Below are positions 51,301 to 60,918 of a stretch of 64,000 nucleotides of DNA, in pieces. The notes beneath the pieces were generated by a model that did no database searches, was not told the origin of the DNA, and was given only the letters and a program-made list of their open reading frames with translations. Position 1 is the stretch's first letter. Every line of letters begins with the position of its first letter. The position numbers and the translations under genes are program-made. Origin of the DNA: Dreissena polymorpha (Eukaryota > Mollusca > Bivalvia > Myida > Dreissenidae); NCBI RefSeq assembly GCF_020536995.1, contig NW_026273349.1:30001-94000 (forward strand), in the 5' to 3' direction.

Positions 51301-53999
51301 AATCTGACAAGACACTTCACGCACTAGCCTGTGCGGACAACGCACATCTGACACGACACTTCACGCACTAGCCTGTACGGACTACGCACATCTGACACGA
51401 CACTTCACGCACTAGCCTGTACGGACTACGCACATCTGACACGACACTTCACGTACTAGCCTGTACGAACTACGCACATCTGACACGACACTTAATATTA
51501 GCCTGTACGGACTACGCAAATCTGATACGACACTTCATGCACATCTGATACGACACTTCATGCAAATCTGATACGACACTTAATGTAAATCTGATACGAC
51601 ACTTCATGCACATCTGACACGACACTTCATGCACATCTGATACGATCCTTCATGCACATCTGACACGACACTTCATGCACATATGACACGACACTTCATG
51701 CACTACTGACACGACACTTCATGCACATCTGACACGACACTTCATGCACATCTGATACGACACTTCACGCACATAATTCCTATTGTTTTGTATTGTTCAT
51801 TTAAAGGAAGTATATTCTTAGCGACAATCCAATGTATACATAAAGTAACGTCCCTAATAAGCCTGAACGGACTACGCAAATCTGATACGACACTTCATAT
51901 TAGCCTGTACGGACTACGCAAATCTGATACGACACTTCATGCAAATCTGATACGACACTTCATGCACATCTGATACGACACTTCATGCAAATCTGATACG
52001 ACACTTCACGCAAACCTGATACGACACTTCATGCACATCTGACACGACACTTCATGCACATCTGACACGACACTTCATGCACATCTGACACGACACTTCA
52101 TGCACATCTGACACGACACTTCATGCACATCTGACACGACACTTCACGCACATCTGATACGATACTTCATACACATCTGATACGATATTTCATGCACATC
52201 TGACACGACACTTCATGCAAATCTGATACGACACTGAATGCACATCTGATACGACACTTCATGCACATCTGATACTTCACTTCATGCACATCTGATACGA
52301 CACTTCATGCACATCTGACACGACACTTCATGCAAATCTGACACGACACTTCATGCACATCTGACACGACACTTCATGCACATCTGACACGACACTTCAT
52401 GCACATCTGACACGACACTTCATGCACATCTGATACGACACTTCATGCAAATCTGATACGACACTTCATGCACATCTGATACGACACTTCATGCAAATCT
52501 GATACAACACTTCATGCAAATCTGATACGACAATTCATGCACATCTGATACGACACTTCATGCACATCTGATACGACACTTCATGCAAATCTGATACAAC
52601 ACTTCATGCAAATCTGATACGACAATTCATGCACATCTAATACGACACTTCATGCACATCTGACACGACACTTCATGCACATCTGACACGACACTTCATG
52701 CACATCTGACACGACACTTCATGCACATCTGACACGACACTTCATGCACATCTGACACGACACTTCATGCACATCTGATACGACACTTCATGCAAATCTG
52801 ATACGACACTTCATGCACATCTGATACGACACTTCATGCAAATCTGATACAACACTTCATGCAAATCTGATACGACAATTCATGCACATCTGATACGACA
52901 CTTCATGCACATCTGATACGACACTCCATGCACATCTTACACGACACTTCATACACATCTGATACGACACGTCATGCAAATCTGACACGACACTTCATGC
53001 ACATCTGACACGACACTTCATGCACATCTGACACGACACTTCATGCACATCTGATACGACACTAAATGCACATCTGATACGACACTTCATGCACATGATT
53101 TAGGTCCGCTTTCCCAGAGCAAGGCTAAAGTGAATTGAGAACATTCGACACCGTGATAATATCTCTAAAGTATGTATGTTCGATGCTCAATATAATAAAG
53201 CGTATTGAAACCATTCGACAACGTGATAAAGTGATATTTCTAAAGTATGTATGTCAATGCTCAATATAATATAGCGTGAATTTATTTAAGCATCTGAATC
53301 CGGGCTATACAAGCTATTGTAATAACGTTTGTTGAGCATTATTGTATCAAGGGGATGGTTAGTCTAAAACCTGTGAACGATTCTATAATACTGATGTTTT
53401 ATGTACTTAAAATATGCCTATCTCTCCTGCACTTTGGTCGAGTCTATTTAAATGGTGTGTAATGGATGGACTACACATGTACAGTAACGCCTTCCTTATC
53501 CGCTCTCTTAGACGAGTCTAACAATTACTTTGTTTACTGCAGGAGTGTCTGTCTCATCCGCTCTGTGGACGAATCTATCTGACTCACGTGTACAAGGACT
53601 TTCCGTCAGACAAATTTTTCCCTCCTTTTGATGACAACTTCCGAGAAGTAAAGTAGGGATTACATGTCGAATGTGCGGTTTTAATTTCAATAGATTTACT
53701 TACTTTTCTCAGTTATCTTAACGAGCTTGAAGAAGTAAGTGAAGCATTTAAATAAATAACTTGTATAAACACGATGAAATTCTAATTATTAAATTATTAG
53801 TTATTTAAAGGCTTTAATTCGTTAAAGACACAGATGGATTAATTAAGTCCGTGTTGCTTCACGATTTCACACGCGCTGACGTTCCATACTTAATTTTTTC
53901 AGAAACGACGCTACTTCCGATACCTATCACGAAGAAGACGGTATTTCCTTCGAATTTAAAGTATACCAGAATATAAGGAAATGCAACACTTCTATATAA
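48381..53999 (+). CDS. DHFR-like: Dihydrofolate reductase-like protein, six exons, 208 aa
   Basis: Exons: 48381-48505, 49208-49254, 49949-50066, 50491-50620, 53543-53652, 53903-53999. All introns are GT-AG and phases match (2,1,2,0,2); 627 nt with stop TAA. DHFR reduces dihydrofolate with NADPH in the cytosol. Landmarks seen: GIGYQGDLPWPKLR (29-42), Asp44 at the catalytic acid position (human Glu30), GRKTW (68-72), VWIMGGAGIYQ (130-140), IYLTHV with the conserved Thr154, PSDKFFP, and FEFKVYQ near the end. Residues 73-96, normally SIPxxxRPLKGRxNxVLSR, are strongly changed; by ungapped alignment human Arg70 is Val85 and Arg77 is Gln92. An in-frame TAA upstream fixes the start at 48381 or the Met at 48390. 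N-terminus about 12 residues longer than in human. Likely a paralogue, possibly with altered folate binding. Confidence 0.88.
48520..48722. mobile_element. GTCGTCC-family element in DHFR intron 1
   Basis: AAAAGTGTCGTTCGATTGTG head, GTTTAGGCGGAAAGTGTCC middle; the right dyad is largely deleted. Confidence 0.65.
48916..49170. mobile_element. GTCGTCC-family element in DHFR intron 1, second copy
   Basis: Both outer ends present; the inner dyads are diverged (TTAGCCTCTACAGTCCG). It stops about 38 bases before the exon 2 acceptor. Confidence 0.7.
49268..49492. mobile_element. GTCGTCC-family element in DHFR intron 2
   Basis: Starts 14 bases after exon 2 (TGAGACTCGGTCTGTGAAAA) and ends TTTTCCAAGAACACGGCCC. 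Confidence 0.7.
50720..50900. mobile_element. GTCGTCC-family element seeding the satellite in DHFR intron 4
   Basis: CATGGGCATAATGCAAGTGC head, GGCAGTATATTCTTAGCG linker, AAAGTAACGTCCCTAATTAGC. Its terminal part then runs directly into the 44-bp array. Linker and AACGTCCC parts reappear at about 51775-51862 inside the array. Confidence 0.75.
50884..51540 (+). repeat. 44-bp tandem array in DHFR intron 4
   Basis: About 14 units of ACTAGCCTGTACGGACTACG plus CACATCTGACACGACACTTC and ACGC. The unit is the terminal portion of a GTCGTCC-family element (GCCTGTGCGGACTGCACAGG, GGGACGACACTTTACGCAC). Confidence 0.93.
51530..53096 (+). repeat. 23-bp tandem array in DHFR intron 4
   Basis: Unit CACATCTGACACGACACTTC plus ATG, about 60 copies, with two frequent variants (AAATCTG for ACATCTG, GATACG for GACACG) arranged in larger repeating blocks. 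The unit equals the 44-bp unit minus the AGCCTGTACGGACTACG part. Interrupted at about 51775-51895 by element sequence. Ends in a normal element terminus at 53096-53125. Confidence 0.95.
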
Positions 54000-54131
54000 T
54001 TGATACACTGATGCCAACTCAGTGTATTGCTACTAGTGTTTACAATATCCTAAATAATCAGTTAACGTGCTGAAACTGTATTTTATCTTGACTGAGAAGT
54101 TGCAAATAAGCGTTATTTAAAGGAGAGAAAA

Positions 54132-54345
54132 CCCATGAGCTTTCATCTGTAAAACTGGGCTTAATGTATGTGCGCAATCTTCTCAGGCTTATCATGGCAC
54201 ACACGGTCAGCTTTGATGAAACTTTTCTTTAAAATGAAGTCTCGTGTTAACGACAACCGTTTTCAAGCGGAAAGCGTCACCCATGGTTAGTCTTTTCGGA
54301 CTACACAGGCTAATCTGGGAGAACACTTTCTGCACACACAATGTC
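54132..54345. mobile_element. GTCGTCC-family element downstream of DHFR
   Basis: AACTGGGCTTAATGTATGTG, AAGCGGAAAGCGTCACCCAT and CACAGGCTAATCTGGGAGAAC; about 130 bases after the stop codon. Confidence 0.7.
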
Positions 54346-54369
54346 TTATGTATGATACATTCAGTTCGG

Positions 54370-56199
54370 TTTCGTCAGAACGTATATTTGATTGTGAGGC
54401 AGAGAAATATAATATTTCATTTCTGAACATAAACTATGCTATCATTGTTAAGAATATGTGCTTTTTACGTAAATTTGTTGGTTTATACCTAAGTGTATGC
54501 TGCGAAGTCGTTTGCGAATTTACAGACCATTGACACATGCCTTCAATAGCGTTCCACACAATAACAAAAAAACTGTTGTTTTTTTAAACTAAGCAATATT
54601 ATTAGTTGTGTTTGTTTTAGCAACTGTATGTTGATGTTTGTATGTCCATGTTTTGTCTGGTACATGTATAAGTATGTTGATTATTAAATATTAGATTGTT
54701 TCGGTGGTGTTGCTAATGATGATTGATGCCTGTTGATTCGGCTGACGGGTCATGGTATATACACCATGTACATTGTACGCGACCACAAGAAAACAGCATC
54801 ATTCGCGTTGTGAAAATTCAAATGACTAACTACTTCACATTGTCTAAAAAGACAAACAAACACAATTCACTTATTATGTATATATGGTAAATAATGTTCC
54901 GTGCTTTAAAGTCGTTTCTGTATAACTTGTCTCAAACTATTTTCCTGGAAAGTTATCCGAACATCAAAAAACGAAAGCGTTGGATCTGAATGAGAACTTG
55001 GATCAAGAACATACACACACGGCTGTAAATCAAGGGCGCCACCTCTTTTGAGATGTATAAATAACGACCAAATGCTACGTTCGAGTTTACGCTAGGTACC
55101 TGTAGTTTTTAAATACACTAATAATTCTACAGAAAAAGTTGGTTACATATAGATTATCAACATATTTCGCATATATATAAGTTTAGAAATCGGCCAATGA
55201 AGTACGATTCAGTAAGATTTGTTTAACCTTTATTTTACAGAACCAAACATTGCAACAAACGTTGAAATTTGAGGCCCTTTATAAATTGCAACATTGTTGA
55301 GTTTTTATAAGTACATTGATGTTTTGTTTCTGGGAAACTAGCACATTGCAATCTAATAAGATCGCTTACGACGTCAAACGTAACTTTTATCATACTTACA
55401 CTGCTACATTCACAGCAACAATGACTTTTTGTCGATGCAACATATATTTTTGCATTATTTCAAACGAAATGGTGTTAATACCACGAAGATGGAGATAAGG
55501 ACAGTAGGTGGCACAAATGCGCTTTTTGAGTGATTATAAAGGGGCATCTTTTATTTGACGTAATCTTAGTTGTTGTGTTTGTATTTCCAGGACTTATATT
55601 TGAAAGTCAAATAACTACTCAGTATGGCAACTTTATTATTATAAGTAATGTTTTTGAGAATCTCCAGGTGCATTATTTTCCAAGTTATACGGCCCCGTTT
55701 ACCAAATTATTCAATGGAAAATCAATCAGGTCAAAGTAAATGACAAAGGCTAGTAAACTCATCAAAATTGAACACAATTTACATTGTATAACCACGTGCT
55801 TACCCTAACTTAAACATGGCATTAATGCATACTTTTGAATTACATTCATAAAACGGAATGGCTTTAATTTACATAAGCAGTTGACGAGGCTGTACAACTT
55901 TTATAATTTCCTTCTATCTGATCTAATATCACATAACACGTCTTTAAGAAACGACAAACGTAGCAATGAATGTAGTGTTTGCCAACAAAAGTGCGTTTGA
56001 TTTGTGTCAACCTGTTGGGCCATTAGTTTCGTGCCATACCAATAGCACATGCTGTGTTGATGCTAATTCTGCAGTTTAACGTTAACGGGGAGAGTTTTTT
56101 TTCTTTTTCGTAGTAAAATCAATTAACACGACCACGTTCTTATTGTAATGTTTGCTATATTTAATTATACCTTAATTTGAATAACATCGAGATCATGTG
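54370..56199. other. Intergenic, nothing recognised
   Basis: AT-rich. No exon with matching splice phases, no TIRs, no tandem repeats noticed. Confidence 0.45.
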
Positions 56200-57348
56200 T
56201 CAACTCGAAATAACACACTGGCATATGTCACATCCGGTTTCGTCCTACATGTACGTAGGGGGATCCCCACAGTCCAACAGACACTCTTGTGGCCGGCAGC
56301 CGGGAGATAAAGTTGTCATGTTGCCACCTAGAATTATGGCACAATTAGTAGAGATAGATATGTTTAAGGTTTATGTTTACAATCTTGATGTTTTTCACGA
56401 ACGCGAACATCAATAAGTTATTAATATCAAAACAGAACATAATAATTACCTCAGACAATGTTTACAACTTGAATGCATGTTGGTTTGTTTGTTCGTTTCG
56501 GATCCCGCTGTGAACGTTTTTCTCAATCACTGAATATAATTTTTTAAATCAGCAATCGTTAGCAATGCCAAAAAAACATTGATAATATTTCATTGTCTTT
56601 AGTATTAACGTATAACATGTCATGACAGCATACTCTGCCTAAAAGTATATGTTATATTGTTGTTGGGCATTTATAATCGCTATTTGGGTACAGTTGTTTT
56701 GGCGATTCGTGCGTTTTTTAAGAATAATTTAATTTTAACGCATTTTGAAGAACAAAACAAAAAACAGTTTAATACATCGCATACATCGAATTTAAGGTTC
56801 AATAAAAAAACATAACAACTTGTTTAATGAAATTCAATGACAAGGTGTATACATGTTTATTTTTTAAACTAGCGTTTAACAAGTATAACTTGATCAATTA
56901 AATTGGCATGAAATGTAAACATATGTTGTCGAGTATCTTGAATGACGTACTTTCTGGTAATCTTATGGTGAAATGTTTGTGTTTTAAAAACCGATATATG
57001 TATTTATCCAGTAGTTGCGATAACTTTGAAACATAACGTCAAATATGTGATCCTAAAGTGTATTTAACCCATAACGCGTTGCATTGACTGTTGACAGGCG
57101 GTTAATCAAGCTTTGGTCAATTTGCGTTATGCTTATTGTGATATAGTATGCATCGTACTGTATTCTAGAAACAATATGTCTATGGCGTAAGGGATGTTCA
57201 AAAGAATTGCTCTCAAAACAATTATTAAGCATGTGCTTTAGTCAACTTAATGTTATTCTACCTGCACATAGGCAGACATAACAAAGGTTTGCGTCCACGT
57301 CAATGCAGCTCCGAATGTCAGGGCAATCGCTCGGGAACGGAGGACACA
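56200..57348 (-). pseudogene. Third antistasin-type locus, two exons seen, one with an in-frame stop
   Basis: Minus strand. Exon 57348-57262 (acceptor ATGACCAG, donor GCAG|GTAGAA, phase 1 in and out, 28 whole codons) encodes a module around CPPFPSDCPDIRSC and NLCYVCLCAG, parallel to exon 4 of the 4463-8852 gene (CPPLPSCPDA). Exon 56327-56200 (acceptor ATAATTCTAG, phase 1) encodes PGCRPQECLLDCGDPPTYM and, after TAG, DETGCDICQCVISS and TGA, parallel to that gene's C-terminal module (CPQMQCLLDCGSPP, NGCDLCQC). The stop at 56247-56245 stands where the intact gene has Lys. All cysteines are kept, so the loss may be recent, an allele, or a sequencing error. No signal peptide, linker or mucin-like exon was found; the gene is partial or the rest lies in unrecognised sequence. 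Confidence 0.65.
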
Positions 57349-57447
57349 CTGGTCATAAAAAAAATCAAAATGTCAAGTAATTTGCGTTGAAAATTCCGCT
57401 CAACGCAATCGTTCAGAAATTAATATATATTTACCTTTTTCATTTTA

Positions 57448-57545
57448 AAGCGGGATTATACGATTTTGTCAAATATTGATGAATTTATATAAAATGTGTA
57501 AAAAAAACTTATTATATATATATTTCATGTATCTATGGACATAAG
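57448..57545 (+). repeat. Dispersed repeat, copy 2
   Basis: Counterpart of 598-690: AAAGCGGGATTATACGAT, GTCAAATATTGATGAAT and ATGTGTAAAAA. No open frame. Confidence 0.5.
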
Positions 57546-57944
57546 TACACGGGTATGGTCTATTAGTATTCGAAAATTCCACGTTGAGTGTGATTTGTCA
57601 TCAATATTGAACAGAACATTTTTCTGTTCTTAACAACTACGCTGTCAATAGGGAAACAAAAATGAGAAACCCCCAAAAAGTTGTCTGGTATTTTTCATTT
57701 AGCAGACCTTCGTACGAGCTCATATTTGCAGTCGATGACAAAGAAACATATACTTAACTACTAGGTATCGATTTTAACATGGTGTTCGTAGAGCAAGTTC
57801 ATGCAGTTATCACCATCAATTTTATTGTTTATACCATTTAACTATGTGTACACCAAGTGAGGCTGTAACTACATGTATAATATTTTCGTACTATTCTCCC
57901 TTTACTTGAACTATTGTTTTTCTTCCCTATTATACCAAGTGGAC

Positions 57945-58152
57945 TCGCCCATCCTTCTAAATTGGATCAATTTATTTCCATAATTAGGGATGTCTAGAAT
58001 ATTTATTTCTATATTTAGAATATTTCATACAGAAATGCCTTTAAGCAAAAAGCGAAGACCTAGATGAGACGCCGCATCATGCGGCGTCTCATCTGGGTCT
58101 ATGCTTTTTACCAAGGCCTTTTTTTCTAGACGCTTGGCATAAATGGGTTAAA
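57945..58152. mobile_element. Palindromic element with GC-rich hairpin, copy 1
   Basis: ATTAGGGATGTCTAGAATAT then a long inverted repeat at 58045-58113 centred on CGCATCATGCG (GAGACGCCGC / GCGGCGTCTC), ending GGCATAAATGGGTTAA. Same family as 58840-59057. Confidence 0.75.
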
Positions 58153-58429
58153 AGCAATTTATACAAGACAACGTACTAAATGCTCGAAATCATGTTTCAT
58201 GCTAAAATTACTTAACTACATGTATGTAAAATGTTGTGTAAATCATTTGAAAGATGCCGAAAGGAAATTTTGAATATCTTGTCTTTAATATAAAATTAAT
58301 ATGTCATATTTAAAATAATGATACATTTAAAGTAAAGTTCACAGTTATATTTTGTGGATATTTTAACAGGTGTCGTTGGAAATGTGGATATAGTAAGATT
58401 ATCATATTCAAACATTGATTGCATTTAAT

Positions 58430-59165
58430 GGGACCTGTTCACGTTTTGATAAATTTACAAAAATGATAAAACATATTGTTTCATAATTGCAAATTTTTGT
58501 TGAAGCTATGTTTTTTTATAAGGAAACAGTAATAATGGACATGTTATGCTCTAAAATATCAATTGTATGCATCTTTTTGACGATTTAAAAACCTGAAAAT
58601 TCTAAAGCGCTACAAAGGCGAAACGAGTTTATAATAAGGAAAGTTCTGTTTTTATCGTTATCATATTGTTGTTATCCTTATCATAGTGTAATCGTGTGAC
58701 ATTACAAGGATTACCTATATAAAGTTTAAATTACATGCATTATCCCGTAATAACGATTGGCCGAATTTGCTCCAAGGCTCAGTGGTTCGAGCCCAGGTGT
58801 GGATAACGTTTTTTTCATTCTTCAATTTTAATCAATTTATGCCTATTGGACTCTCCCATTCTTCTAAACTGGACAAATTTAATAAAAAAAATTAGGGATG
58901 TCTAGTATATGTTTTTCTAAATTTAGAATATTACTTACTGAAATTCCTTTAAGCAAACAGCGCAGACCCAGATGAGACGGCGCATCATGCGGCGTCTCAT
59001 CTGGGTCTACGCTGTTTGCAAAGTCATTTTTTCAGGACGCTAAGCATAAACGGGTTAATCTTTGTTTTTAACTGAAACTCTTTTGTTCCGATGTTTACAT
59101 GAATTTAAAGCATTAGTTCGCAAACTTCAGAACATGCCATAATCTGTTAAATGGTCCGTTTAAGT
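58430..59165 (+). mobile_element. Second copy of the tRNA-like TIR element, split by a nested insertion
   Basis: Read in plus, it follows the complement of 11132-11634: GTTCACGTTTTG, AAGGAAACAGTAATAATGGA, TTGACGATTTAAAAACCTGA, a tRNA-like part with GGCCGAATTTG and GTGGTTCGAGCCC (58758-58800), then after the insertion CTTTGTTTTTAACTGAAAC and ATGCCATAATCTGTTAAATG. Confidence 0.7.
58840..59057. mobile_element. Palindromic element with GC-rich hairpin, copy 2 (nested)
   Basis: Inverted repeat arms at about 58953-59019 (GCAAACAGCGCAGACCCAG against its complement, one mismatch) around CGCATCATGCG. Sits inside the tRNA-like TIR element, so it is the younger insertion. Confidence 0.8.
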
Positions 59166-59292
59166 CATGGATGTTAAATACTTAATATGACGTGAGACGT
59201 GTATTATCGCAGTCCGCACAGGCTAATCTGTTAAATGGTCCGTTTAAGTCATGGATGGTAAATACTTATTATGACGTGAGCCGTGTATTAGT
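59141..59292 (+). repeat. 84-bp direct tandem duplication
   Basis: AATCTGTTAAATGGTCCGTT begins at 59141 and 59225; the unit includes the terminal end of the TIR element and a CAGTCCGCACAGGCTAATCT fragment of the GTCGTCC family. Confidence 0.9.
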
Positions 59293-59390
59293 TCAACAAA
59301 CAGGAGATATTTGCTAATCCATAAGAGCTTATTGCAAATAAATATTATCACGCATGCAAAATTCAATTTGCAATTTTAAAGTTGAGCTGC

Positions 59391-59443
59391 TCTTTAAGAA
59401 AAGGGGATTTAATACATGTGCATAAAGTGTCGTCCCAGATTAG
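59391..59443. mobile_element. GTCGTCC-family head fragment
   Basis: GCTCTTTAAGAAAAGGGGATTTAAT, then AAAGTGTCGTCCCAGATTAG, then unrelated sequence; a 5' truncation product or an element cut by later insertion. The following open frame (to 59643) has no splice or family support. Confidence 0.65.
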
Positions 59444-59914
59444 TGTTGTCGGAAGGTTTCCGTGTGGTTCTATCGTGGAGGATAAACTCGTTTGGCTCTA
59501 ATATATTTATTAATGGTAATACATATCATCAATATACAACAAAGAGATGTATACTCTTTGAATGTAAAGAATCGAATGACTTTAGCAATCATACGATTCA
59601 CGGGATCGAAATTAAACATTTCAGTGCACTGGAAAAGGGATGAGTGATCTGAGTATTAGACAAATTATAAACGTGCAACTGTATGGATTAGATGAGCTGA
59701 ACCTATGTAACCTAGAGCAAAACGACCTTAACGAATAAATCGAATACTAGTAAACAACTAATCAACGAGTACAATAAGTATTAAAATAACTACCGTTATA
59801 AACTCATAGACAAGTCGTGATTTACATTTAAAGTTAACGATATTTAGAAATTGGTACAACAATAAAACAACACAACACAATATAGTTTTATATTTAATAA
59901 TAAATACGATCAGC

Positions 59915-60122
59915 AACATTAGCCTGTGCAGTCCGCGCAGGCTAATCAGGGACAACACTTTCCGCTTTTAGGATATTTTTCCTTTCAAGAAGGTCTCTTC
60001 TTAGCAAAAATCTAGTTTAGAGGGAAAGCGTTGTCCCTGAACAATATGTTTGGACTGCACAGATTCATCTTGGACGACACTTTACGCACCTGCATTAAAC
60101 TCCCTTTTCACAGAGCATGGTC
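59915..60122. mobile_element. GTCGTCC-family palindromic element
   Basis: AGCCTGTGCAGTCCGCGCAG, GGCTAATCAGGGACAACACT, GGAAAGCGTTGTCCCTG and a good right end. Confidence 0.8.
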
Positions 60123-60507
60123 CAATTTTTATATATCCCCTGTCTTTGATTCCAGGTTTTCCCATTTCAATATACGCTTAATCTAGTACATACATATCCA
60201 CATGTATCTGTTAGAATACTATAAGCAAGAATCACAAATTAATAAGCCTTGGTTTTATGACAAATCCATGATCCACATATTTAAAATAAGTATTATCAAA
60301 ACACTGTGTAATTTTCTTCCTGTTATTATATCTGCAATGTAGACCCCAGTACATCGTATATAAAGTATAAAAAGCCTTAATATCAAAGGTGAGTGTATTT
60401 TGCAACACTTTCCACAGACAAAGTATGTTCATTTAACACATACAAAAAGTTCGAGACGATAATATTTATTAGCAGAAGCGGCCTTAAATACATAAAACAC
60501 AGTTTAG

Positions 60508-60752
60508 GAATTATTCTTGAAAAACTGGGCTTAACGCATGTGCGTAAAGCGTCGTAATAAATAATCTGAGCAGTCCAAACAGGCTAATCGGGGACACCAC
60601 TTTGCGCCATTATTGGACTTTTGTTTAGAAAATACTTCTTGAGCAAGAACAATTCCCTAAATGCGGAAAGAGTCGTCCATGATTAGCCAGTAATTACACA
60701 CGCAGAACAAGGATGACACTTTCAATACACGCATTAAGACCAGATTGTTTGT
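60508..60752. mobile_element. GTCGTCC-family palindromic element
   Basis: AAAACTGGGCTTAACGCATG head, AACAGGCTAATCGGGGACAC, AAATGCGGAAAGAGTCGTCC; right end diverged. Confidence 0.7.
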
Positions 60753-60918
60753 TAAAATAGTTTGTTTTTAGAACACATTAAAGTATTGTATCGTATTTGA
60801 TAAACAATGGTACGAATGTAATAATTTATACCACTGAAATACAGTTCTTAATAAAAAGCTGATCGAAGAGTATAACGACGAAGGAACGTGAAAAGCCATG
60901 GTTGATGTTAACATAGCG

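Noticed and set aside
50884-53096. CRISPR-like regular repeats
   Set aside because: Units abut with no unique spacers, the setting is a eukaryotic intron, and the unit derives from a neighbouring element; this is a satellite.
53508-53690. Minus-strand open frame
   Set aside because: Antisense of DHFR exon 5; no splice or homology support.
59416-59643. 75-codon plus-strand frame after a GTCGTCC head
   Set aside because: It starts inside a mobile element, has no signal, splice or family support, and its codon use is not convincing.
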